From Solen grandis (lineage: Eukaryota; Mollusca; Bivalvia; Adapedonta; Solenidae), in NCBI GenBank assembly GCA_021229015.1, contig CM037787.1:33989874-34053873 (forward strand): a stretch of 64,000 nt of DNA. The letters run 5' to 3'. Both the position numbers and the translations under genes were made by a program. The notes under the pieces were generated by a model. It worked only from the letters and a program-made list of their open reading frames with translations. It was not told the origin of the DNA and searched no databases. Numbering within the stretch: position 1 is the stretch's first letter; the number at the start of each line of letters is the position of its first letter. Below, one piece after another: positions 23,601-35,600 of the stretch.

Positions 23601-24230
23601 ATAATAACATCCTTGTTGTGTTGACTTTGCAAGAAAAAGGTTTCTTTTAAAAAAATACTAAATAAGATATTTTGGAAAAAATTTCTTAAGAAAACCGATT
23701 TAAATGCAATACTAAAAACCTTTTATGTGCCGTAAATATTTTAAATATATAACACCACATAAACTGATTTGATATTAGTCCACCCCATTTTTAGGCATTG
23801 TGCAATCATACAAGACTGAATTACATCGCTCATAATAATATCCTTAAACCAAATAAATTTGTTCCATTTTAATGTTTAGTGTGAATTGTTTATGTTAGTG
23901 TAAGAACTGAAATTAAATTTGGATATACGAATGTGAGCTATATATACCCCAAAGATGTTTTTAATATTAGAGATGATTGTACATTACTTAGTGCAAGTTG
24001 AGTGTGCATCTTTCAATATATCAACCGTGAAAAAATGGAATAGTGCACATTTTATTGTCCTTAGTTTTTGCAGAAATTTAAGATTAAATTGGATGATTGC
24101 ATTTTTTACGGTTAACATCTCGTAAAACATTTATTGATGTGTTGACATTGCAAAATGATTACAGCATAATTTCTTTTAATGCAATACTAAATAAGACCTA
24201 TTTATGTGGCGTATATATATTACATATATA
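23600..24230 (+). repeat. Repeat A units, last one cut by the TIR element
   Basis: Units follow the same word order as above. The final one runs to GGCGTATATATATTACATATA and resumes at 29065 (ACACTACAAAAACTGGTTTG), which identifies the insertion point of the 4.83-kb element. Confidence 0.75.
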
Positions 24231-26772
24231 CAGTGGTGCTATCGTATCAGTTGTCAAAAAATACGATTGATATACGATTGAAATACGAACGATATGCGAT
24301 ATACGATCTGCGATATGCGATGTGCGATACTCGGTAAGCACGGTTTACATGACATTATTATAATATCTGTAATCTTAATTTGACTACAGGTTAAGCAATA
24401 TGCAAAACCATTATGTGGTTAATATTTACCGTCACGTATAACTGGTTAACCGTGTGTAATCTGAAATAAACGACCGAAATAAACATAGCGAGCTACAGGA
24501 AATGGGGGCACACTGTATATCGATCCCCCTGAAAAAGCGACATACTCTGTCGTCTCACTTTGTAGAGGAGACCATCGTGAGAGAACGATTTATTTTAATG
24601 AAAATGATTTATATATATATTGTTTATTTCATTACAAATACAATAAAAAAAGTTTTTTTCAAATGTACACGTTTCGCGAGAATTGTTAATTAACACAAAA
24701 TCATCAGGGAAATATGATTATCAAGTTTTACATAAATCCACTGATGATGTTTAAAGTATTAAGAAAGTATTATATAAATCTTCCGTACGCTTTGAAAATT
24801 ACACAGGCGTTTTTTATTGTCGTCCCAATATATTTAAGTATCTGTCTAAATGATTAAAATATGTATTAATTAATCTTTTAATTTTAATCAGGAACTCGGA
24901 TGATATGAGCGTCTATTTGAAAATAACAACAACTGTCTCAACTGTAAACGTCATTTTTTTTTTTTTTTTTTTTTTTGGTTTAAGTTTTGGGGGTGTGATT
25001 TTGTCCTTCCCCTTTATTGAACAGGTCCTTGAAAAAATTATGAACTTCAATTCCGTGCAGGAAATAATTAAATAATGCAAAGTTAAGGACATCGTCTAGC
25101 ACTCGCGCTAATCTTTGTGCTGATTTGTCCACGCCCATAAAGTTTGATATAAAAATTAAATTGCTAGATTGACATATATACAGGGGAAAAGCATGAGAGA
25201 AATAAAACTAGCTAAGAAACTGTTCACATACTTTCAAAACAAATTCGTTTTTATTTCTTGTGTGACGTTTAACCTCCAATCCATTTTCCTCCGAAGAAGA
25301 AGATAGCAGAAAATCTAATTAATCTACAAACAACTTTGAAATAGGTCCCATGCTTTCAACCTTAAGTACAAATTTTTTGTTCCTATAAAATAACTATATT
25401 CGCTAAATCACTATATTTTACTACTTTTTTAATAATCAAAATATTTTTATTTGTTTTATCAATCATAAGAATACTTACTCGTATGTGTTTACTATATACT
25501 TAAAACAAGAAATATCTTTAAAAAAGATATTCGGCGTAGGCTGAAAGAAAAACGAGATTTCCAGTCTTCTAGAACATTCCGAGGAAAAGCGCGCGAAAGA
25601 CCACAAAAATTTAAAATTTTTTTTTAAATAGGCTTGTTTGATATTTGTTCATTCATTATTGCATATGACAATTATGATATAAAAGCGTTATTAGTTGTTT
25701 TGGTTTTGGCGAATTAATTTTCAATGAGAGCATCTCGGCAGGCTGGAAGAATTCAATATACATAGTAATTAAGGGGTTTCATGTCATAACACGGTGGATT
25801 CTTTTTTGTTGTTTTAAATCATTTTTACAAAGTAGCATTCCTCAATTGATGGAAAAGGATTGTATTTAACTTACTGAAATCACTTTCATGTTTACATCAA
25901 AAAGAAAAGTAATAACACCAAGCTGACTGATATATACAAGCTGCACCCCTTATTTACAGTAATTTTATAGTCCATAACGATGCGTTAACCAATAACAGGA
26001 GTCCTTTTATTCAGCTTAGAATTATTTACCGCTGTTAGCGTACATTTGATTGGTTTAAGATGCGAGATGAAATCGAAATTATACAGCTACGCCGAAAAAA
26101 AAGTCCATTAGTCCTTTAGTTGTAAAGAACCAAAAACAAACAAACAACAACAACAACAACAAATGTTTACTGTTATTATCAGCATCAACGAGATTCGGTA
26201 TGGAAACATACTGATAGAATGTCTTCCTCTTCGGAATATCATATTTCTATGATGCATATTTAATTTTTAAAAAATAATTTAATGGTATGTTGTGTACAAA
26301 ATAAAAAGAAAGATATGAATGAAATTAATTAATGGCAGAAAATTGTAGTCATGTTATTGTTGTCTGGTAGTTTCCTCCGTTGTCTTCGGAGCACTCCTTG
26401 GTAGGATGAAGAATTTGAGTTTTCTGTCATAATGTACACTCGCAATGTTGTGAATATATAAACTTAAAGCGCGTAGGCGGCAGTGTCAGACGGTGTTAAT
26501 ATAGTCGGTACAGTTTATTTACACATGAGCCCTTTAGTGTATGTATGTATATACACAAAGTTATTCTAAGTTACTTGTAATTGTAATTTATTGTATAATA
26601 TTAATTATAATAGAGGACCAGTTTCTGACAAAGCTACCCAGTGACACTTTATAACCTGGTTCTTTCTGTGATAATGTTTTTACGATAGGCCTACGACCAT
26701 CTTTCATGTTTTTTTGTCATGTTGACTAGTACCGGTAATAACACGTTGAGTGTACCTCCCTCGGTTTGTTGT

Positions 26773-26798
26773 GTGTGTGTGTGGGGGGGGGGGGGCGG
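26773..26798. repeat. (GT)n-(G)n low-complexity tract
   Basis: A GT run is followed by a long G run. Confidence 0.85.
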
Positions 26799-27159
26799 TA
26801 TACTGGTACCGGCGATACATAAAGGTGAGATATCCGGTCAAAATAAACACGTGCTGTGCCCGCTGATAAAAAGGGTATGGCACGCGTCTGGTGTTATGAA
26901 ATACACATACATGCATAAATGTACAGAGACGTAAAAATCAATCAAATATAAATTTTAAGCAAACTATGAATATGTAACAATATGGAATTTAGAGAATTTT
27001 CTCCATTTAAATTTTATTATGTAGTGAACTTGTGTTTTCACGGATAACGATTGCCTCTATTTTCAAATGCAGTATGTTAATCTTCTATTGTAATGGCTAG
27101 CAATCATATTCTGATTATAATGGCAACATGAATGGGGTCCTGTTTGTTGTTGTTGTTTT

Positions 27160-27440
27160 TGAAAAGACACCGGAAAAGACAGTGGTTGGATACAAGGGAG
27201 TCCGGGTGCGATACCCCAGCTCATTTCGCGAAAAGTTCTTTTACGTGTCCGGGGAATAGCACCGATACACGGGATAACCAGTACTGAGTTTTCCGAGTTC
27301 CCATAGCAACCCCAATTGGCCGAGTGCATGACAAGGACGAATCTTGTACAAATTGTATACGTCTTTGGTTTGACGCGATCACCGGAGGAATGTGCCCCGG
27401 TTGGGATTCGGATCCATATTGTTTGCATGTGTGGATGGAG
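27160..27440 (-). repeat. SINE-like or tRNA-related repeat block
   Basis: On the minus strand this GC-richer block reads GATCCGAATCCCAACCGGGGC (a weak B-box-like motif), then CTGGTTATCCCGTGTATCGG, CCGGACACGTAAAAGAAC. It stands out from the AT-rich interior of the TIR element and resembles mollusc repeats. The 121-residue ORF over it has no family resemblance and is not called as a gene. Confidence 0.4.
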
Positions 27441-27849
27441 AGAGGGGCTAAATAAGGTAGGTAAAAAAAGTGCACATTAGAACTACAATGTAGGCATAGT
27501 GGTTTCGGGTAATTCCGGACACCTACAGCTTAGTGAAGGTAAAGGTTCATGAGTTTTGAGAAAATGGGATTGTTTTTATTTAAATTATATGCTTGTGTCC
27601 TTTTTTTGGTTTATGTTTTGATTGTATAATTGCTCAGGTATTCATAGACTCTCACTCCCTTTTACTCTCGCCATCTCTTTCTCAATCTCTCCCTGTATAT
27701 ATACATACAGAGAGAGGGGTCATCATAATCCCATGTACGTTTATATTTGTCATATAGACCAAGTTTCTTCCTATGTCAGAAAATACTAATATTACATATA
27801 TCAACGAAAATAAGAGTTGATGTATATTTTCTCCTTTTATTATCATTTG

Positions 27850-27920
27850 CTATCTATCTGTCTATCTATCCGCCCGTCTGTCTGTTGCTATCTATCTGTC
27901 TGTCTGTCTGTCTGTCTGTT
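27850..27920. repeat. (CTAT)n/(CTGT)n microsatellite
   Basis: Interleaved CTAT and CTGT tetranucleotide runs lie within the interior of the TIR element. Confidence 0.9.
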
Positions 27921-29064
27921 ATATTTTGTTAACATATATCTTATTTGCACAGGTATCCGGTAGACCTGACATACGTAATTTTCAGTCGGGTATTTCGCAT
28001 GTCTTTGTATATCAGTAACACGGCCTTCCCACGTTTTGAAAAGCATATGACGCATTGCAACCACACTTTGTCACAATTAATGTCTATTCTGCACAAAGAT
28101 AACCACATTTGTCACAATTTATGTCTTTTCTGCACAAAGATATCAACACATTTACTCGTAGTAGAAAAAATCAATTCTAAGCACCTTTCTTACTACACAA
28201 TGTAACAGGACGTAGTTTAATATACATACCTTTCGAATATATTTATTTCTCCCTAAGGTGTACACGGTTTGTAAATATCAAAAGACGGATAGGGGGATTC
28301 AAGTTACATTGACATGCACTTAAAATATGAATATCTTTACAATTTGGGGATGAAATGCAGCAGTATCCGAGAATAGCCGATATCCGGAAATACCCGACAC
28401 CGCTCTATATGCGTAAGTTGCGAACACTGCAGAAAAAAAAGGTCCCGGAAAATAAGTTATTCCACGGAAGCAACACCTTGGACGAAATCGGAGTTTGATC
28501 ATGCATAATTAGGTCAGATTTAATTTCTTAGTTTTCAGACATGTTAATCAAGAAAAATTTGATCTAACACGTCAAGAAAACATTTAGACATGAATGTAGC
28601 CCAGCGTATACTTAAATATCGCTATAATGCTTTCGTTGCTTAACGACGCACGGCGTCTGCTGCAGAAAGTCACGTAGGCCACTACACATGAATATACCGG
28701 TACATAAAAAGTAAAAAAAAAAGTTACTATAATTAAATAAATAATAATAATATACTAAATAATATTATTCATAATACATAATTAAAAACAAGGAAAAAAA
28801 TAAATAAATAAAAAAAGTGAGTGTCCCGAAACTTAAACTGACCAAAATCTTAAAGTCATTCGATACGATACACGTTATGTGATGCGCGATATACGATTTA
28901 CGATATACCATTGCTATATGATACGATGCGATACGATCCCGTTCATTATGCTTAATACGATTGGATGCGATAGGATCGATTCGATACGTTACGATGCGAT
29001 TGCGTATACGATGCGATACGAACGATATACGCTATTTTTGACAACTGAAACGATAGCACCACTG

Positions 29065-30370
29065 TAACACTACAAAAACTGGTTTGCTATAAGCCCACCC
29101 CATTTTCATGTTTTGTGCAATCTTTCAAGACTGAATTATATCGCTCATAATAAAATCCTTAAACCAAATAAATTTGTCCACATTTTAATGTTTAGTGTGA
29201 ATTGTTTATGTTTGTTCTAAAAACAGAAATTAAATTTGGATAAACGAATGTGAGCTGAAAATATATAACGCCCCACCTTTTCAGATCACAAACGTTTTTA
29301 ATATTAGAGATATCTGTACAATACTTAGTGCAAGGTGAGTGTGCATCATTCAATATATCAACCGTGAAAAAATTGAATAGTGTACATTTTATTGTCCTTA
29401 GTTTTTACAGAAATTTAAGATTAAATTGGAAGATTGCATTTTTTCTTTCGGTAAACAACTCGGAAAATATTTATTGTTGTGTTGACTTTGCAAGAATATG
29501 GTTTCTTTCAAATACAATACTAAAAAGTACAAATAAAATTTTTGAAAAATGATTTGAGCATAATTTAATAAGATAATCGATTTAAATGCAATACTAAATA
29601 AGACGTATTTATGTGGCGTATATATATTAAATCTATAACACCACATAAACTGGTTTGATATAAGCCCACCCCATTTTTCTGTTTTGTGCAATCTTGCAAG
29701 ACTGAATTACATCGCTCATAATAAAATCATTACACCAAGTAAATTTTTTTCACATTTTAATGTTAAGTGTGAGTTATTAATATTTGTATAAAAACTTAAA
29801 TTAAATCTGTATATACGAATGTGAGCTGAATATATATATATACCCACATTTTCCAATCACAAATGTTTTTAATTTTACAGATAATTGTCCATTACTTAAA
29901 GCAAGTTGAGTGTGCATCATTCAATATATCAACTGTGAAAAAAATGGAATAGTGTATATTTTATTGTCCTTAATTTATGCAGAAATTTAAGATTAAATTG
30001 GATGATTGCGTTTTTTTCGGTTAACATCTCCGAAAACAATTATTGTTGTGTTGACATTGCAAGCATATGATTTCGTTTAAATACAACACTTAATATGATA
30101 GATAAAAGATCTTGGTAAATGAATTGACCATAATTTCTTAAGAAACCCGATTTAAATGCAGTACTAAATAAGACCTATTTATGTGGCGTATATATAAAAT
30201 ATATATATCACCACCTATATTGGTTTGATATTTGCGCCTCTTAATTAGGTTTTGTACGAACTACTGCAATACTAAATAAGACCTATTTACGTGGTGTATA
30301 TATAAAATATATATATCACCACATATATTGGTTTGATATTTGCGCCACTTAATTAGGTTTTGTACGATCA
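29065..30370 (+). repeat. Repeat A units, tail of the array
   Basis: Two long units are about 570 bp apart (the GTGAAAAAATTGAATAGTG word near 29363 and its match near 29934). They end in a ~113-bp tandem duplication of AATACTAAATAAGACC...GGTTTTGTACGA (about 30150-30255 and 30263-30368). Confidence 0.75.
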
Positions 30371-30387
30371 CCCCATATTGTCGTGAA

Positions 30388-30392
30388 TATAT

Positions 30393-30457
<65 letters not shown>
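30388..30457. repeat. (AT)n followed by poly(T)
   Basis: An AT dinucleotide run and then a 28-base T run lie just upstream of the SLC17 terminal exon. ORFs here rich in Tyr/Ile or Lys are artefacts of this tract. Confidence 0.95.
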
Positions 30458-30459
<2 letters not shown>

Positions 30460-30568
30460 CACGCCCTGGTGATGAGGTTAAGGTATCCTTGCACATATTG
30501 CTGCTTTTTCAGAAACATTGCATTCAAAATAGTGTACACGTGTATGGTTTCTGTTGTTTTTATTGCAG

Positions 30569-30754
30569 GGCACCAGCAACGAATGGCGCCTTGTATTTTT
30601 TATTTGTGCCGGGATAGTGCTAGTTTCCGCAGTCGTGTACGCCCTGCTCGCTACCAGCAAGCAGGCTGACTGGGACACAAGTCCACATGAAGATATCGTT
30701 GTGAAAATACCTTTACAAGAAAATCAGTCTGAGAACAAGCCCTGTAACATATGA
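30569..30754 (+). CDS. SLC17-like: SLC17-family transporter, terminal exon (gene 1)
   Basis: After a TTTTTATTGCAG acceptor, 61 residues are encoded and end in TGA. They begin GTSNEWRLVFFICAGIVLVSAVVYALLA, matching the last transmembrane helix of SLC17 (sialin, vesicular glutamate/nucleotide, phosphate) transporters (EWxxVFxIxAGxxxxGAxxYxxFAS). A short cytoplasmic tail follows with an acidic/dileucine-like stretch (DWDTSPHEDIVVKIPL). The family are 12-TM major-facilitator anion transporters of lysosomes, secretory vesicles or plasma membrane. Upstream exons of this gene are not seen; the preceding 15 kb is transposon-filled. The gene may have a very long intron or be a leftover exon. An AATAAA at 30986-30991 is a possible poly(A) signal. 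Confidence 0.85.
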   Translation, partial: GTSNEWRLVFFICAGIVLVSAVVYALLATSKQADWDTSPHEDIVVKIPLQENQSENKPCNI

Positions 30755-30985
30755 ATAGCATTTCCTTTTCTTAAACAATATCAGGAATATTATCAGTATC
30801 ATGGTTGTCGTCGTCCGCCGCCACCATCATCATCATAATAATCATCATCACAATAGAGGAAGTTTTACCTTAAAGTTTAACAAATTGAATGTATTTGGTA
30901 AATGCGTCTAAATGGATGAGTCTTATCTAATTCAGTATGTGTCATTGTTATACAAGTGAAGTTATCAACAAGGTACATACGATCT

Positions 30986-30991
30986 AATAAA
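30986..30991 (+). promoter_or_regulatory. Candidate poly(A) signal
   Basis: AATAAA lies 232 bp after the SLC17 stop codon. It is only positional evidence in an AT-rich region. Confidence 0.35.
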
Positions 30992-32039
30992 GATAAGTCT
31001 GGAGGATTCGTAATTATACAAGTTTTAAACTACCAAAAGTTCCTTCAAGGGCATTTCTAAACTATGAAGTATGAAGTGAAAGCTGTTTTTCAGTAATTGC
31101 GTATGAAAGGTATAACTTCAGAATACGAAGAGGCCAAACTGTATGGTTTACTATGGTTGCACATTTCTCAAAGTCAAAACTTTCTTAAGTTCATTTGTTC
31201 TTCAAATCATGGTAGCACAAGAAATGAAGCAAGAAATTCAAGGAATGTTTTAGGTCTAAGTTTAATTTAGGAGGACATCGTTTTCTTTATCGAGACAACA
31301 CGATGCCGTAATTTAAACATACGTGCACTAGCTAGACTGACACCCAATACCCAATGTCGCTGTAGACTTAACAGAAATCCAGCACTTCATTAAAAAAGCT
31401 AAAATAACCGATAAAATTACTTTTATATCACGTGACTTCAGACTGGATCTAGTCTCATCGTAAGAATCATGAAGCAACACATAATACTGAGCGGGCAAAC
31501 ATCTCATCAGGTGCTAATCGCATATCCGGCAAGTAGCGAGGAACGACTATAGAAGGAACATGGGAAGGAACAATAATGTCGAGAGAGAGAGAGAGATATC
31601 AATGCAATTAAAAATGAAAATAATAAAAATATTCTGTCAGTGTGTCGAGTTTCTTCCTTATGTTCAAAACTTATACTGTATGTTAGGAATCAATAACACA
31701 ATATTTATTTTATAAATCTACTTATAATATACAATCCTGCTACTGAATTGCGTTTCATTACGGACAGAAACCCCGTTTTTACTTATGTAACAACGTTAAA
31801 TGGGCGAGATATAAACGGTCATGTATATATGCTGAAATAAAAACGACAAGAAATTATGTTAAATTTATTCAGGATCGTTAAGAATTATGCAAACCAAGGT
31901 TAACGTAGAATCTGAAGTTCAATGTGTTGTCCTGGAATAAAATCACCGAACCTAAATCAAACTGCAGAGATAAACGTAACTACAAATGATAATATGAGGC
32001 CAAACATGTATACAATGATATGAACATGACGTATCTCTC
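30992..32039. other. Intergenic DNA
   Basis: Nothing is recognised except a short GA microsatellite at 31580-31596. An ATC-rich tract lies just upstream at 30818-30850. Confidence 0.5.
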
Positions 32040-32645
32040 TCATGCCTTTAAATTTAATTAATAGATTTAAGGGAAATGTATGCATGTATTTTAACACATA
32101 TTTGTTAAAGGAATATATTTAGTAAAAATATATACATATATTTTAAACAAATAGACTTAAAGATAAGATAATGTATATATAAACGAATAAAATGAGAAGA
32201 GATGCATATATTTTTTACAAGTAGAAAATTAGTGTATTTTAAATGAGTAGATTTAGAGAAAGTATATACATACATTTTTCAACGAATAGATTTAAGGAAA
32301 GTATATACATTTGTATTATACTGCAAAGTAAAATTCTCTCCTCTGATTTGTCGATATGCCGTATATATAACTTCATGTACACTCGGTCTGGTTATATGTA
32401 TACTACGCGTTATCAGTATTTATCAACGTAGAATTTTTTTGCAATATAATATACAGCGACGTTGCGGACAAGATTTCCTCACCCAAGAATAAAATGTCAA
32501 GTACCCTGTCAAAAAACTGTATGCCTAATGATTTAAGTGAATATATTTAGAAAAAGTATATGCGTATAAGTTAAACGAAAAGATTTAGGGTAAATATATA
32601 GATATACTTTTGAACGAATACATAGAGAGGATAATTGTTTGTTTA
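32040..32645. repeat. Diverged ~50-bp minisatellite
   Basis: Degenerate repeats of 'ATTTAGAGAAAGTATATACAT ... AACGAATAGATTTAA' occur at about 32055-32320 and again at 32525-32640. They are separated by ~200 bp of unrelated sequence. The small ORF at 32243-32431 is part of the repeat. Confidence 0.7.
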
Positions 32646-32649
32646 GATG

Positions 32650-35600
32650 TAAGATCGATTAATAATTTCACTGAGTGGACATAAAAAGTGATATTTTCAG
32701 GAGTGGCAAAGCCACGAGTGGAAATGCATTTTTTATGTTCACGAATGAAATTATACATCAATATTTTCTTTTTATCTAATGCTTAAAAGGCCAGAAATTA
32801 GGTGTGTTATTCACAAAGACGTCAACGTTATTTATGACGTCATTTCTTGCGTAAAAACTTAGCACAACTGACGCTCTGAATAGTTTATAACGTAGGGTCG
32901 GGTTCAAGTTCCTGGTAATTTCACTGTTTTCCTGATAATTTCTCTGTTCAAACAGTGAAATAATCAGGATATATAATCCACTGTTATTTCTAGGTAATCC
33001 ATCGAAAAGCATTATATGCTCAAATGAAAAAGAAACGCAGGGTAAACAGGGTATTCGACGGTATTACAGTTTAAATTATTTTGATAAAGGTTTTTTTTTG
33101 GGGGGGGGGTATATTTTCAAACAAAATATATGCTTTAGAATGAGATTGGGGTCTATCATATGAGGTTTATTGCAAGGTTAGGAGATAAAAACTTGAGTCT
33201 AGCTACTACAGGTTCTAGTTATACTGTGTTTCTTTTTCCTTTGAGTGTATATAGCGCATAAACATTTACGTGTAACCTAGATGGTAGATGAGAATCTCAT
33301 AAATAAATAAGAGAGAAAATGAAATACTCTCATGATGAAAGCAAAAATCAAAAATGCATGTTGACGTCTTAAGTAAAAAAAGACAATAACGAATGCTTAA
33401 ACATCAGACTCCTATCCATTTACAGACCGTCCACGGAAGAAGAAGAGAGAAAAAACAAGTGAGATTTGACATTACTTTCTTGTATTTCTTTTTCACTAGT
33501 TGTTTCCTCTTATTTCTATTGTAAAATCAATTAGAATCGCCAAAACAATACGTTTGAAATTTACTTTCTCGCCTTTTTATCTTGAGTCTGCATACCGTGG
33601 TTGTAAAAAGAATCAAAGCGCTGAAGGCAGTGAAGGTGTGTGTCTCAAGTGGAAGAGGGTTTGACAAGCTGCAAATATGCAGGGTAACTTAGTTTTTCCA
33701 AATATTAAACTTATATTAAAATAATAAACGATTGTTCATTTAAGACTACAGAAATATGGGGGGGGGGGTAAGAGTGGCAATGTGCTAATTGTTATCAGTT
33801 TGTTGAAACAAATGGTACGTTCATCTAATGGCCATTTTAACACAGTGTTAAATCGGGGTTATTGACATTGAGCGGAAATTTGAACCCCGTTTATTAAATT
33901 TACTGTGATAAACAAAAGGAATGAGACAATTCTGTTCTCTTAGCACTATCAGGGTTTTGATTTGTACTACCGAGCGACGGCACAGTTTCTATTTATAGAT
34001 GCAACTCATCTTTAGTAACTTCGGATAGCAGATATACACCTGTATCAGCCATTCTATAGAGCAACAAATAACCCCTGGAGATATCTCAGATGTATCTGAG
34101 ATAGATAGATGTGATTATAAGGAGGTTATACGGATTTTTATCGTAGTTCAAGCTTTATATATGGACCATTGAAACACCACTAAATAACCGAAACCTGCAC
34201 ATCCACCATCCAAATTCAGGTATTCGAAAGAAACTATACTCCTCCGCGTGGTAAAATGAGTTACGCAACATCCTAGGGAAAATAGTTCTTCTGTGCTTTT
34301 ATGCTAAATATAATTATTGTGTCCCGTAGATATTTATGTTTTACTCAAAAATGAGTTTACACTCTGTATTGTAGAATTCTGTTCATTCGTTCGGTCATTC
34401 ATACAAAATTGAGAGGTTATTCAGTTTTAAATGTAGAGAAACGGACACTCAAAATGTAGGTACTATAGTTGTTAGTGACTACGTCACACACAACTAAAAA
34501 CGCAAGATTATAACTTCGCGTCCCTAACACAGCACATCCATGCATACCACGGAGTGTAAGATAAAACCAAGACTATTTCAAGTCAATCTGAAATTATATC
34601 TCGGAAAATGATGTTCGCGCTGTATAAACAAGCCGAACAAACAGTATATCCCTTACAGTCAGATGGAGTGTTCACCATGCAACAACGGAATATATCATGT
34701 AAGTAATTTGATATACATTATTATGATCGTTGCACACAAATAAACTAGTCTACCTAAAGCTAACTATGCAATAAGTGTAAACCATTTTCATTTAATAACT
34801 TGTGTTAAAACGGGACTGTTTTAACAATATTTGTAACATAACGCATTTGTAACGCCTTTTACAAATATAATCAAATGCGTGCTATATATGTGCAACGGAA
34901 ATCAAGCACATTATTAAGAAATAAGAATTAAATTTATTAAACCATATTATCATAATATCCAACTATGTTCATATTTTTGGAATTGTTGAACGTTGAAAGC
35001 ATATCTATTCTTTTAAATTTAGACTTTTATACTAAAGTGTCCTTATAACACAGAAACAAGATTTTGAATAACATGAAATAAAGTATTACATTTTTAGAGG
35101 TGTGTCCTCTTTTAATTCCTTATTTTCTATTGCTTGCTTTCGGATAACAGTATTTTACAGTTTATACTTTTAGAAATTTAGTTATGACGCATTCATTTTT
35201 GTTGGAGCAAGTGTAGTGATGCAATTTCTTTTTTCATATGACATATTTCTTTTTAAAAGGTTATAGTGCATGTATTGATTTTGACGATGTGACATTGGCA
35301 AGTCAATAAAATATATACTTTGTTCTGTGGCATATGTTGTGTCGAATGTATTAGATACCGAATTTTGATGTCATATGCAAAAGGAACAAAAAGGTGCAGT
35401 GGTAGCATCTTTAATTACATCTCATCATTGAACGAACGTGATAACAAATACATGCAAAATATTGTTTATTTACAATAGTGCAATGCCATTCCATACGGAA
35501 TAACAAGAGAAAAATAATTACTTTGAACATATTAAAATATAACGAGCACTTCATTTCAACTGAGCAAGATGATATAACAACTTAAGTAAAATGATAGGAA

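Larger units (their letters stand above)
24231..29064. mobile_element. 4.83-kb terminal-inverted-repeat DNA element, TA duplication
   Basis: The ends are inverted repeats of about 32 bp: CAGTGGTGCTATCGTATCAG...CAAAAAATA at 24231 versus the reverse complement of the segment ending at 29064, with one mismatch and one indel. TA flanks both ends (24229-24230, 29065-29066), and the surrounding repeat A reads continuously across the insertion. CAGTG termini with TA duplications fit the Tc1/mariner-pogo class, but the size is large and I recognise no transposase. Subterminal regions on both sides are filled with CGATATACG/GATGCGATACG words. The interior carries a SINE-like block, microsatellites and no convincing gene, so it looks non-autonomous. 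Confidence 0.85.

Noticed and set aside
27063..27428. 121-residue minus-strand ORF inside the TIR element, considered as a transposase
   Set aside because: There are no DDE or helix-turn-helix motifs, it overlaps a SINE-like block, and the frame lacks any recognisable family.
30261..30669. ORFs with poly-Lys/Tyr-Ile or poly-Phe runs
   Set aside because: They translate the (AT)n and poly(T) tract. Only the downstream exon frame from 30569 has family support.
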